Shown here in pieces: positions 17,580-25,522 of a DNA stretch of 64,000 nucleotides. This DNA is from Pseudarthrobacter equi (GTDB lineage Bacteria > Actinomycetota > Actinomycetes > Actinomycetales > Micrococcaceae): NCBI RefSeq assembly GCF_900105535.1, contig NZ_LT629779.1:2232001-2296000 (forward strand), read 5' to 3'. Under the pieces are notes generated by a model. It saw only the letters and a program-made list of their open reading frames with translations. It was not told where the DNA came from and searched no databases. The stretch's first letter is position 1. Each line of letters starts with the position of its first letter. A program made the position numbers and the translations under genes.

Positions 17580-17615
17580 GCTTTAACGTGTGGACAAAGC
17601 TTGTGCTGAAGCGCT

Positions 17616-17820
17616 TCTGACGCTGTGGGTGCGGGCTTTGGCCTGGCTGCCGCGGAACCTATGGAGGTGTGTGGGGTGGCAGGGTCAGTGCCCTGGCTGG
17701 TGGGCACTCCGCTTGCTGAGCTGGGGTGATGTGCTTCCTCGTTCCGGTTCCGTCAGATGGGCCTTTGATGGCCTACACCTCTTCATGTGCCGGGGGAGCG
17801 GGGACTACATGACTAACCCG
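17616..17820 (+). repeat. ~205-bp direct repeat, left copy
   Basis: This segment begins TCTGACGCTGTGGGTGCGGG and runs to the ATG at 17810-17812. It recurs in the same orientation at 20846-21051 with strong similarity, a few small indels and no shared open frame. The two copies bracket the CHRD / sortase / lipoprotein genes. Confidence 0.75.
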
Positions 17821-17900
17821 TTTTCGGTGATCGGCTATCTGCGTGAGCAGATTGAGGGCGACCCGGGAGCGCCGAGCCGGCGATTGTCCTGCCAAAGAGG

Positions 17901-17919
17901 GTGCGGACATTGTCCACAC
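17901..17919. repeat. Third copy of the GTGNGGACA palindrome
   Basis: GTGCGGACA, one T, TGTCCACAC. It matches the palindromes heading the two tRNA-tail modules but has no tRNA-like tail after it. It lies 80 bp beyond the left direct repeat. Confidence 0.55.
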
Positions 17920-18303
17920 TTACGTCTGCTTTTATCGGGCGCCAGCAGCGGGCATTCGAGCGTCAGGTTGGGATTTGCCGCACGTGGGGACCGGCCTGCG
18001 GTTGCGATCACCGCAGGCCGGTGCCAGCGGGACTGACATCCCTTCCCCTCTGCTCACGGAATCAGTGTGCACGGCGCCTCAAGTGTGCAGGTCAGTGGTC
18101 CGCAACGGAGGGGCCGGCGAGCATCACCGCCATGCCTGGACGCGGAACAGCACCTGGGCAGCTCGGCGTGCGATGGCGTCCACGCCGGCCCGGTCATGTG
18201 TTCCGTGCCACATTGGCACCCATCCGGGGCTGGTGACCGCTGCGAAGTACCTCCTGTCATTTGCTTGGAAACAACCCATCACTTGCATGAGGAGATTTTT
18301 CCG

Positions 18304-19071
18304 ATGAATAAGGCACTTCGCTTCCTCGCAGTTCCCACGCTCGCTCTCGGGGCTTTGGCCCTCTCCGGGGTCCCGGCCATGGCCCACGACGGTTCCGACC
18401 ATTACCAGTCGACCCTGGGTCAGCTGAACGGCAGTAGCGCCTCCGGCTCTGTCACGGTTGACGTCACCGGCAACCAGGCCCACGCCGTGCTGAAGGTCTC
18501 GGGCCTGCCCGCGACGTTCATGGATGCCCCGTATCCGCACGTGCAGCACATCCACGGCGGCGCCCAGGGCGTGTGCCCGGCGCCGTCGGCGGACAAGGAC
18601 GGTGACCAGGTTGTTTCCACCACAGAGGGTGCCCCGTCCTACGGGGCGATTGTCACCACCCTCTCGACCAGCGGGGATACCAGCCCTGCTGCGGGTCTTG
18701 ACCTGAAGGTCGCCGGACAGGGCGCGGCCTACACTGTGGACAGGACCTTCGAACTGAACGCCGAGACCAAGGCCGCCCTCGAGGCCGGCACGGCCGTCGT
18801 CGTCGTTCACGGCCTGGACCCAGCCACCTTGAGCGCCGCCGGTCAGGCGGCCAAGAGCGATCTGGTGCCAAGCCTGCCACTGGCCGCGACATCACCTGCG
18901 CTGTGCGGAACGTTGAAGGCCGGGCAGATGCAGATGCCCACCGGCGGCGCTGACACCGGCATCACCCAGGACACCGGCACCGACGCCACCGCCCTGGCCA
19001 TCGGCGGCGGCCTGACTCTCGTAGCCCTCGCCGGCGGCGCCTACGCAATCCGCCGCCGCACCGCGGCCTAA
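18304..19071 (+). CDS. Secreted CHRD-domain protein with C-terminal membrane anchor
   Basis: The 255-aa protein starts at ATG 18304, preceded by GAGGAGA. It has an N-terminal Sec signal (MNKALRFLAVPTLALGALAL, cleavage near AMA-HDG). The body has CHRD-like features (HVQHIHGGAQG, VVVVHGLDPAT) resembling the domain of chordin and of bacterial surface proteins with a superoxide-dismutase-like fold. The C-terminus carries MPTGGADTG, then a hydrophobic helix and RRRTAA. That is the layout of a sortase sorting signal with an unusual MPTGG in place of LPXTG. The next gene is a sortase, so covalent attachment to the cell surface is a fair inference. The domain's ligand is unknown. Confidence 0.85.
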   Translation: MNKALRFLAVPTLALGALALSGVPAMAHDGSDHYQSTLGQLNGSSASGSVTVDVTGNQAHAVLKVSGLPATFMDAPYPHVQHIHGGAQGVCPAPSADKDGDQVVSTTEGAPSYGAIVTTLSTSGDTSPAAGLDLKVAGQGAAYTVDRTFELNAETKAALEAGTAVVVVHGLDPATLSAAGQAAKSDLVPSLPLAATSPALCGTLKAGQMQMPTGGADTGITQDTGTDATALAIGGGLTLVALAGGAYAIRRRTAA

Positions 19072-19119
19072 GAGTCAGGCACTCCGATCCTGACGCACAG
19101 CAGGTATTCCGGTCACCGT

Positions 19120-19332
19120 GGAGGTCTTGGGGCCCCCACGGCGGCCGGGCTCCTGCTCGCCCTAACCCTCACCGGCTGCGGACCTAGCCCCAGCCCCGAC
19201 ACGGGCGCAGCCGTCCCGTCACCGTCAGCCACATCCGACACCGCATCGCCGGCGGTCCCGCAGTCCGGGGCGGCTACGGCTACCGCGCCGGCCGGGCCGC
19301 CCGCTGCACCCGCGGCGGCGCTTCCCCAGGTC
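19120..19332 (+). other. Lipoprotein-like leader of the sortase, no usable start in frame
   Basis: In the sortase reading frame the sequence before ATG 19333 encodes AAGLLLALTLTGCGPSPSPD and a proline/alanine-rich linker: a good lipobox leader. But between the CHRD stop (19071) and this leader there is no ATG, GTG or TTG in frame. A GTG at 19120 is one frame off, and a run of G and C (19129-19138) lies between them. A one-base indel there, natural or from sequencing, would restore a normal lipoprotein start. Confidence 0.55.
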
Positions 19333-19791
19333 ATGGGCTCCTCGGATCCTGTGACGCTGAGCATTCCCTCGATCGGGGTGCGGACAGACCTGCTGCACCT
19401 TGGCTTGCGAACCAACGGCGCCCTGGAAGTCCCCCAGGACACCGGGCACGGCGCACCCGCCAGCTGGTACAACGGCTCACCAACCCCGGGAGCGCGCGGC
19501 CCGGCCGTGATCCTGGGTCACGTCAACGCCCTCGGCGGCGCCACCGGGGTCTTCGCCGGCCTGCGCGACCTCGAGCCAGGCAGCGAGATCAGCATCAGCC
19601 GCGCTGACGGCAGCACCGCAGAGTTCACCGTTGACCGCGGCGCCCTGTATTCCAAGAACGACTTCCCGACCCTGGAGGTCTACGGCAACACCGACGCCGC
19701 CGAACTCAGGCTCATCACCTGCGACGGATACGACCCCGCCACGGGCCTGTTTGACGATAACTACGTCATCTACGCCACCCTCACACCCTGA
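19333..19791 (+). CDS. Class F sortase
   Basis: The catalytic domain has the sortase His in LGHVNA, the nucleophile Cys in LITCDGYD and the closing DDNYVIYATL beta-strand with an Arg (AELRLI) before it. This pattern is typical of actinobacterial class F sortases. Coordinates give the safe ATG-initiated frame (152 aa); the natural protein probably begins further upstream with a lipoprotein-like leader whose start codon is lost or frameshifted. It sits directly after the CHRD protein, which carries a sortase-like C-terminal signal, so the pair is likely enzyme and substrate. Confidence 0.85.
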   Translation: MGSSDPVTLSIPSIGVRTDLLHLGLRTNGALEVPQDTGHGAPASWYNGSPTPGARGPAVILGHVNALGGATGVFAGLRDLEPGSEISISRADGSTAEFTVDRGALYSKNDFPTLEVYGNTDAAELRLITCDGYDPATGLFDDNYVIYATLTP

Positions 19792-19835
19792 CAACGCACC
19801 GCCACGCACCGCGGCGGTAGAGACGGAGACGAGCC

Positions 19836-20453
19836 ATGAAACACCACGCCACACCGTCGCTCACCCTCCTGACCCTGACCGCCCTGCTGCTTTCCGGCTG
19901 CGCCGCCACCAGCGCAGCAGCACCGGCCCCCGCGCCCTCGTCGTCGCAGACGCAGTCCGGGCCGGCCACGGGTCACCACGGCGGCGGGACGGCCTCGGCA
20001 CACAAGTCGGTCAAGGACGGGCCCAGCGCCGCAGCCCTCATGGTCTGCGGTGACCAGCCCAAGAACGCCCTCACATCGATCCTCGACCTTGACCCGGCAC
20101 CCGACACCGACAACACCTGGGCGAACAACACCTTCACCTGCACCTACCATCTGAACGACGGAGACCTCGTCGTCTCCGTCCAGGAAGCAGATGACCAGGC
20201 GGCCGCCCTGACCTACTTCAACGCCATGCAGGCCCTCGCCGAGAAGGCCACGCCTATCACCGGGCTCGCCAGCCTCGGGTTCCCCGCCTACGAGACGGCC
20301 GACGGGTCGGCAGTCTTCCAGAAGGACAACTTCATCCTCCACGTCAACGCCAGCGCCCTGACGGCCACGCTCGGGCCGGACAACATCACCCGCAACGCCC
20401 TGGCCTACCAACTCTCCACCACCATCCTCGAATGCTGGATCAAACACCCGTAG
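19836..20453 (+). CDS. Hypothetical lipoprotein of the CHRD-sortase cassette
   Basis: The 205-aa protein has a lipoprotein signal (LLTLTALLLSGCAA), a low-complexity Ala/Pro/Ser linker with GHHGGGTASAHK, and a ~140-residue C-terminal domain with two cysteines (VCGDQ and TFTCTYH) plus a third near the end (LECWIKHP). I do not recognise the domain. GAGACGAG precedes the ATG. It lies 44 bp after the sortase on the same strand, and the three genes together are framed by the ~205-bp repeats, suggesting one envelope-related module. Confidence 0.8.
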   Translation: MKHHATPSLTLLTLTALLLSGCAATSAAAPAPAPSSSQTQSGPATGHHGGGTASAHKSVKDGPSAAALMVCGDQPKNALTSILDLDPAPDTDNTWANNTFTCTYHLNDGDLVVSVQEADDQAAALTYFNAMQALAEKATPITGLASLGFPAYETADGSAVFQKDNFILHVNASALTATLGPDNITRNALAYQLSTTILECWIKHP

Positions 20454-21054
20454 GCCGTGGCCCGGGGCCAGAGCGACTCGGGCTGGGGAAGGGAAGCAGC
20501 CCAGAGAGTTGTGCCCTTCGCTTGTCGGATCAACCACCGTGCAGGTCCGCCGTCTGGGTGCCGCGACAACTGAACAATCATGCTGACCAGCGGGTTAAGG
20601 TGGGTCGGCGGCAGCTGGGGTAGGTCCCGGTCTCCACCCGGCACCCACGCCGCCGACCCGGACATCACGCTACGGTCCCGGGCACGTGTCCGGCGCGAGT
20701 AGCCGTTACCTGTTTCCCCACACCCTTGCCGCGCCGCAAGGACCGTGAACACGGCCGACTACCGAACACCGACCAGAATCCAGCCGGACACCTCTCCCAG
20801 GCACATGAAGCACTCTGCTGTGCCGGGAAGCGCACCCCAAGCCCCTCTGACGCTGTGGGTGCGGGCTTTGGCCTGGCTGCCGCGTGGGCCTATGCAGGTG
20901 TGTGGGGTGGCGGGGTCAGTGTCCTGGCTGGTGGGCACTCTGATTGCTGAGCTGGGGTGATGTGGTTCCTCGTTCCGGTTTTGTCGGGTTGGCCGTTGTT
21001 GTCCAACACCTATTCATGCGCCGGTCGAGCGGGAACAACATGATGATCCCGGTT
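20454..21054. other. Spacer with right direct repeat
   Basis: There is no supported gene here. The part 20454-20845 is featureless to me; 20846-21051 is the right copy of the ~205-bp repeat. Confidence 0.5.
20846..21051 (+). repeat. ~205-bp direct repeat, right copy
   Basis: This copy matches 17616-17820 over its length: TCTGACGCTGTGGGTGCGGG, GTGGGCACTC, GCTGAGCTGGGGTGATGTG, CCTCGTTCCGGTT, then GAGCGGG before ATG. The distance between copies is 3,230 bp. Neither copy keeps a common protein frame, so it is a non-coding repeat or mobile-element edge. Confidence 0.75.
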
Positions 21055-21645
21055 TTAGTATCGCGTTGGTTTTTGGAAGGCCATCATGACTGCGATAAGG
21101 GCGCTGACAAACCAGCCGTGGTGGGGCAGCCAGCGGAGAAGGGTTGCGCCGGCAACAGCATGGACAGCGTGGTGCGGGCCCCATGCGAGTTGCCTGCGTT
21201 CAGGCCAGCGGCGCCATATCTCGGGGCAGGTTTGGGTAACGGCACGGCGCCAGACGGTGCCGACGAGGACGAAAGTGACCATTGCGGCCGCGACGAGGGC
21301 CCCACCGCTGGCGAGGATGCGCGTGATCCAGGCTAGCGGCAGCGGGGCCCTCTTTCGCATGGCGCGTTCGACGTTCAACCATCGGAAGATCGAGCCGCAC
21401 CTAGGACGAGGGCGAGCATAAGGAGGAGAACCGCGATGGTTCTGCGTAACTCCCGGGCGAGGGGGTCAGCCATCAAGACTTCGACGGGCTACACCTGCCG
21501 CGCGCAGTGCCAAGGAGGTGCGGATCCAGGCAAGGAAAGTGCGTTCGTTGGCCAGCGTGAACCGCGGATCCGGTTCTGTTCCGCAGCCCAGAATCTGGTT
21601 TGATAGGCGGTTTCGTCCGCCATCTTGTGAGCCCGTAGCTTTCAC
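21055..21645 (-). pseudogene. DUF202 (YidH-like) membrane protein gene with two frameshifts
   Basis: Starting at GTG 21645 the frame reads DPRFTLANERTFLAWIRTSL, the signature of DUF202 proteins, then breaks near 21491-21497. One frame over the protein continues as VEVLMADPLARELRRTIAVL with a membrane helix until near 21392-21398. A second shift leads to IFRWLNVERAMRKRAPLPLA and another helix ending VLVGTVW. All three pieces in order make a normal DUF202 protein of ~115-125 aa. The 3' limit is uncertain; the last helix ends near 21240. The GTG overlaps the stop of the formylglycine-enzyme frame. Confidence 0.75.
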
Positions 21646-22619
21646 ATAGGAGTCCCTTGTTGCCGATGGCTGTTCAAACCAGCGCGATGGTCCGAAAGCC
21701 CAGGTTGCCGGAGGACGATTCGGGTGTGTTGGAAGTGCGTGCGGCAACGCGGTAGCATCACACGCCCGGCTCCGATCGTGGGTCCTTGAGGATTCTCCGC
21801 AGGGGATGCGCGGTAGTACTTGGGTAAGAACCAGTCTGCACACCATTCCCAGACGTTGCCTGCCATGTCGTAAAGTCCGTAGCCGTTGGCCGGGTAACTG
21901 GCCACCGGGGCTGTGCCGATATAGCCGTCGTCGGCGGTGTTCTGTGTTGGAAAGGTGCCTTGCCAGATGTTGCAGTGGTGGTGTGTGGCGGGAACGAGCT
22001 CGTTGCCCCACGAGTACCTTTTCCCTTCGAGGCCGCCGCGAGCGGCGTATTCCCATTCGGCTTCGGAAGGGAGCCGCCGTCCCGCCCAATCGCAGTATGC
22101 TCGGGCATCGTTGTGGGAAACCTGGACAACGGGGTGGTCTGGGTACTCGCTCCAGTGCGATTTTGGGCCTGCAGGGTGGGCCCAATCGGCTCCTCGAACG
22201 TTGAGCCACCAAGGTGAGCCCGTGGCAGCACCGAGAATGTCCGGGCCGGCGGCTTTGACCAGGAGGTGGAAGACGGCTGATGTGCCATATTTTTCCGCTT
22301 CAGTGCGATAGGCAGTGGCATTCACAAAGCCTGCAAACTGTCTGTTGGTCACGGCTGTGACGTCGATGGTAAAGGAAGGCAACGTAACGGTGTGGACGGG
22401 TTCTTCCCCGTCGGATGCGTATCCCTCTCCGAAATGATCGCCCATCTGAAAGTTTCCGCCCGGGAGCCTCACTTCATCGTGTGGCCGCAGCTGGCGCTCG
22501 GAGGAAACCGGTAAGTTGGTTTTGCTTCGTACGGTGGTCATTGTTCTTGACGGCGTGCAGCAGGTCTTCGCGGTCGGATGCTTGACGTGGGCCGAATCTC
22601 CGGAGTTCATGCCCGGCAC
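21642..22619 (-). pseudogene. Formylglycine-generating enzyme (SUMF1) lacking the catalytic Cys segment
   Basis: The first ~280 residues are a good SUMF1/FGE protein (PGGNFQMGD, TNRQFAGFVNAT, ADWAHPAGP, HPVVQVSHNDARAYCDWAG, RRLPSEAEWEYAARGG, NVWEWCADWF). After IGAGRVM the expected RGGSYxCHxSYCxR segment with the two active-site cysteines is gone. The frame shifts to an unrelated tail, while one frame over YRVAARTSNTPESSSGNLGF resumes and ends at TGA 21674-21676. A deletion of about 41 bp explains both. FGE converts the Cys of sulfatases to formylglycine, so this copy should be inactive. It is downstream of the sulfatase operon. Confidence 0.85.
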
Positions 22620-22761
22620 TCTGAAGTGGGGATGGGTGAACTGCCGAATGCTTTGTCGCCGATGGCCGTGTACTCGCCACCGTTGATATTGGTTGAAGGC
22701 TGGTACGTCACGGCGGGTGGTGGGCCGGCGCTATCGATGCCACCTCTTACATTTTGCTCTG

Positions 22762-23709
22762 TCAACAGGGCCATCGAATGTCTCCTGTGGTCACGGGAGT
22801 CCCGCTGTCTATGCTCCGGTTAGCGGCTTCGATGAGGGCCACGATGCTGAGGACTTCGTCTGCTGGCAGGTTTGGTTTGTCAGCGCGGATGGACTCGACG
22901 ATGTTGGTTAGGAGGCCTGTCAGCATCTCAGGGCAGGCCTCGATAGAAAAGCTTTTCGTCCTTTCATTTGTCTTGATAGTCCCGCTTGTTAGGGGGCTCC
23001 AGGCTGACTCGCCCCGGAACGTCGCCTCGCGTCCGTCCTCCCAACTGATCGTTACGTCCGTTGTGCCGGCAGGGTTGGCGGTTTTGTGGGAGTGGACGGT
23101 GACTGTACCTGACGGTCCGGCCGCGGGTCCGAGGGAAGCAACTGCCAGGTCAATGAGGTGGACACCGTACCAGGCCAGGCCTGGGTGTCCGGGTTGAGTC
23201 GGCATGGGACCGGTGAGCGATATTTGTCGGGCGGGGCCGCGGGACTGTACGGCCCGGAACTCTGGTGTGAAGCGTTTGGGGGATCCTGTCAGAACGAGGC
23301 TGCCGGAGGCGCCGGCCAGTTCAAGCATGCGCTTGGCGTCGGCAAGTGACAACGCAAAACGGGTGTCCACATATATGGGCTTGCCGAACTCCACCACCCG
23401 TCTGAAGTACTCCGGGTGGGTGCGGGTGTCGGCGGCAACGATCAGCAGGGCATCGCAGGCTTCGGCCACAGCCTCCGGCGAATCGCACAGCGTAACCCCA
23501 AGCGCGGCCACTTGGGCGGCAAAGTCGTCATTGCGGTCGCGGCTCAACGGAAAGTCCGACGCCGGCACCCCCTTCCAGGCGTGTGTCACCGTTCCGCCGG
23601 GGACCACGCCGTCGAACCCGTTCCCGAAGAGGCGCGTGAACGACGGCGCATGTGGCGAATCCACGCCGATCAGGCCGAACCGGATCGGTGCAGCAGAATC
23701 AGTGCTCAT
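22762..23709 (-). CDS. Gfo/Idh/MocA-family oxidoreductase
   Basis: The 315-aa protein has an N-terminal Rossmann fold (IRFGLIGVDSPHAPSF, a changed GxGxxG) and a C-terminal alpha/beta domain. The motif GKPIYVDTRFALSLADAKRM corresponds to the family EKP region, with Asp in place of the usual Glu and no clear Lys. GVHLIDLAV supplies the conserved His/Asp helix. Start at ATG 23709 overlaps the permease stop. It would oxidise or reduce a sugar or sugar acid delivered by the importer encoded just upstream. Departures from the canonical cofactor motif leave the exact reaction open. Confidence 0.85.
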   Translation of the reverse strand: MSTDSAAPIRFGLIGVDSPHAPSFTRLFGNGFDGVVPGGTVTHAWKGVPASDFPLSRDRNDDFAAQVAALGVTLCDSPEAVAEACDALLIVAADTRTHPEYFRRVVEFGKPIYVDTRFALSLADAKRMLELAGASGSLVLTGSPKRFTPEFRAVQSRGPARQISLTGPMPTQPGHPGLAWYGVHLIDLAVASLGPAAGPSGTVTVHSHKTANPAGTTDVTISWEDGREATFRGESAWSPLTSGTIKTNERTKSFSIEACPEMLTGLLTNIVESIRADKPNLPADEVLSIVALIEAANRSIDSGTPVTTGDIRWPC

Positions 23710-24566
23710 CCCTTGACTCCGCTGTGGGTGATGCTCGCGACGATGTGCTTTTGCAGGAGGGCAAAAATCACCAGGCAGGGGATGAAGCTGACCAAGGTGG
23801 CGGCCATGACGTTGGACGTGGACGCGGTTTCGGTGTTGAGGGTGGCCAGGCCCACGGTCAAGGTGCGGGCGGTGTCCGATTGGCCCACGACGAGTGGCCA
23901 CAGGAGGTCATTCCAATGCCAGAGAAACACGAAGATTGCGAGGGTTGCCAGAACCGGCCGGATCAAGGGCAGCACTATCTGGGCGAAGGTCCGCCATTCC
24001 CCGGCTCCGTCGATGCGGGCGGCGTCGAAGAGTTCCTCGGGCATGTCTTTCACGAATTGCCGGATCAGGAAGATGGCTTGTGCGTTGGCCAGCGTGGGCA
24101 GGATGAGGCCCCAGAGCGTGTTAACTCCGCCCATCTTGGAGATGAGGATGAACGTGGGAATAAGTGTGGCCTGCACCGGAACCATCAGGGTGGCGATGAT
24201 CGCCCACAGCAGGGCGTTGCGTCCCGGGAATCGTTTACGGGCCAGGGCGTAGGCGGCCATGGAAGCGGTGAGCAGGACAACCACTACGGACACTGCGGAG
24301 TACGCGAAGGAGTTCCAGAACCAGAGCGGGAATTCGCCCACGTTGAAGATCCGGACGATGTTGTCGAAGGTCAACGACGACGGCACAGCGTACGGAATGG
24401 TTGGGGCATCGGCGGGGGAGAGCGCCAGGACGACGACGGCGAGCAAGGGCGCCACGGTGAAGAGGGAGATCACCGCGAGGACCCAGGTGAGGGTCCTTTG
24501 CCGGCGCTTCTCGGTGCTGCGCCGTTTGGAGCCCGGAGGGGCGGGTGGGGAGATGACGGCTGTCAC
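23706..24566 (-). CDS. CUT1 sugar ABC transporter permease (MalG type)
   Basis: The 286-aa permease has six predicted membrane segments and the cytoplasmic EAA loop FDAARIDGAGEWRTFAQIVLP. GTG start at 24566 overlaps the stop of its partner permease (GTGA). It is one half of the membrane channel for a carbohydrate importer. No ATPase is encoded in the operon; CUT1 systems in this group typically share one MsiK/UgpC-like ATPase encoded elsewhere. Confidence 0.93.
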   Translation of the reverse strand: MTAVISPPAPPGSKRRSTEKRRQRTLTWVLAVISLFTVAPLLAVVVLALSPADAPTIPYAVPSSLTFDNIVRIFNVGEFPLWFWNSFAYSAVSVVVVLLTASMAAYALARKRFPGRNALLWAIIATLMVPVQATLIPTFILISKMGGVNTLWGLILPTLANAQAIFLIRQFVKDMPEELFDAARIDGAGEWRTFAQIVLPLIRPVLATLAIFVFLWHWNDLLWPLVVGQSDTARTLTVGLATLNTETASTSNVMAATLVSFIPCLVIFALLQKHIVASITHSGVKG

Positions 24567-25498
24567 TTGGAGTCCTTTCCTTCGAAGAAGCGTTGCTGGA
24601 CCAGGGACAGCACCAGCACAATCAGGAACAGCACCACACCCACGGCCGAGGCATAGCCGAAGTCGAAGAATTTGAAGCCTTCGTCGAACAGGAAGTAGAT
24701 GAGGCTGTGGCTGGCCCGGGCGGGTCCGCCGCCGGTCATGACGTAGATAGTGTCGAAGCCCTGAAAGCCGACGATCGTCTCAATGATCAGGACGAAGAAC
24801 ACCACGGGTTTCAGGAGCGGCAACGTCACGTACCAGAACGACTTCCAGGCTCCTGCGCCGTCGATCCGGGCGGCCTCGTGGACTTCGGCTGGCTGCGCCT
24901 TAAGCCCGGCGAGGAAGATCAGCATGGAGTAGCCGAAGCCTTTCCACACCGACACCACTGCCAGGGACAGCAGCACCAGGAGTTGCGGGCCGGACGTGAA
25001 CGGCACCGGACCCAGGCCCATCCCACCGAGTGCCGCGTTCAGGGGACCGTCGGTGGAGAATATCCAGGTCCAGATGATGCCTGCCATGACGAACGAGCTC
25101 AGGTAGGGGATGAACAGGAGTGCCCGGAACGTACCGGTGAAACGGACCAGTTTGTCCAGCAGGACGGCCCCGGCCAGGGAGACGGCGATGATGAACGGAA
25201 CGAAGATCGCCACGTAGATGAACGTGACGCGCAGGCTTTGCCAGAAATTCGGGTCGGCCGCGAGGCGCGTGTAGTTGTCGGCGCCCAGAAACTCGAAATC
25301 ACCGTTCAGGCTGTACTGGGTCAGGCTCATGGCCCCCGCCCCGAAGATGGGCAGGAATTTGAAGAGCCCGAAGATCATCAGCGTGGGTAGGACGAAGAGG
25401 ATGCCGGCCAGGGCCTCCCGGTTGCGGACCTTCTTCAGCGGAGCAGGTGGCGGTGCGGCCGCGCTGGCGGTGGAGCGGGGCTGGGTTTGGATGGACAT
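24563..25498 (-). CDS. CUT1 sugar ABC transporter permease (MalF type)
   Basis: The 311-aa permease has six membrane segments and the EAA loop HEAARIDGAGAWKSFWYVTLP. A 24-bp gap separates it from the binding-protein gene upstream, and it overlaps the MalG-type gene downstream. With that partner it forms the translocation pore. The surrounding sulfatase and oxidoreductase suggest a sulfated or acidic sugar as the imported substrate. Confidence 0.93.
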   Translation of the reverse strand: MSIQTQPRSTASAAAPPPAPLKKVRNREALAGILFVLPTLMIFGLFKFLPIFGAGAMSLTQYSLNGDFEFLGADNYTRLAADPNFWQSLRVTFIYVAIFVPFIIAVSLAGAVLLDKLVRFTGTFRALLFIPYLSSFVMAGIIWTWIFSTDGPLNAALGGMGLGPVPFTSGPQLLVLLSLAVVSVWKGFGYSMLIFLAGLKAQPAEVHEAARIDGAGAWKSFWYVTLPLLKPVVFFVLIIETIVGFQGFDTIYVMTGGGPARASHSLIYFLFDEGFKFFDFGYASAVGVVLFLIVLVLSLVQQRFFEGKDSK

Positions 25499-25522
25499 GG
25501 GAAACCTATCTGCTGGATCGGA

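Larger units (their letters stand above)
17418..17600 (+). repeat. Copy 2 of palindrome / tRNA-Leu-tail / hairpin module
   Basis: The palindrome has 10-bp arms GGTGTGCACA / TGTGCACACC around a single base (17418-17438). About 93 bp later comes TTCGAGTCCCACCTCGGG plus CACAG (17531-17553), which differs from copy 1 at one position over 23 bp. A CCCTC-GTCA-GAGGG hairpin with six Ts follows, then GTGTGGACAAA exactly 35 bp after the tail. The tail matches the T-loop and acceptor 3' strand expected of a tRNA-Leu beginning GCCCGAG. Confidence 0.65.
16806..18303. other. Gene-poor spacer with repeats
   Basis: About 1.5 kb without a convincing gene. Short frames cross the tRNA-like tail and the terminator, which marks them as chance. 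It contains copy 2 of the palindrome/tRNA-tail module (17418-17600), the first ~205-bp direct repeat (17616-17820) and a third palindrome (17901-17919). The segment 16880-17400 holds nothing I can identify. Confidence 0.5.

Noticed and set aside
17059..17586. 175-codon plus-strand frame in the repeat zone
   Set aside because: It runs through the palindrome, the tRNA-like tail and the terminator, and has no family features and no good ribosome site.
15222..17919. CRISPR array from repeated palindromes
   Set aside because: Only three copies at irregular distances (2.2 kb and 0.5 kb), no regular spacers and no cas genes.
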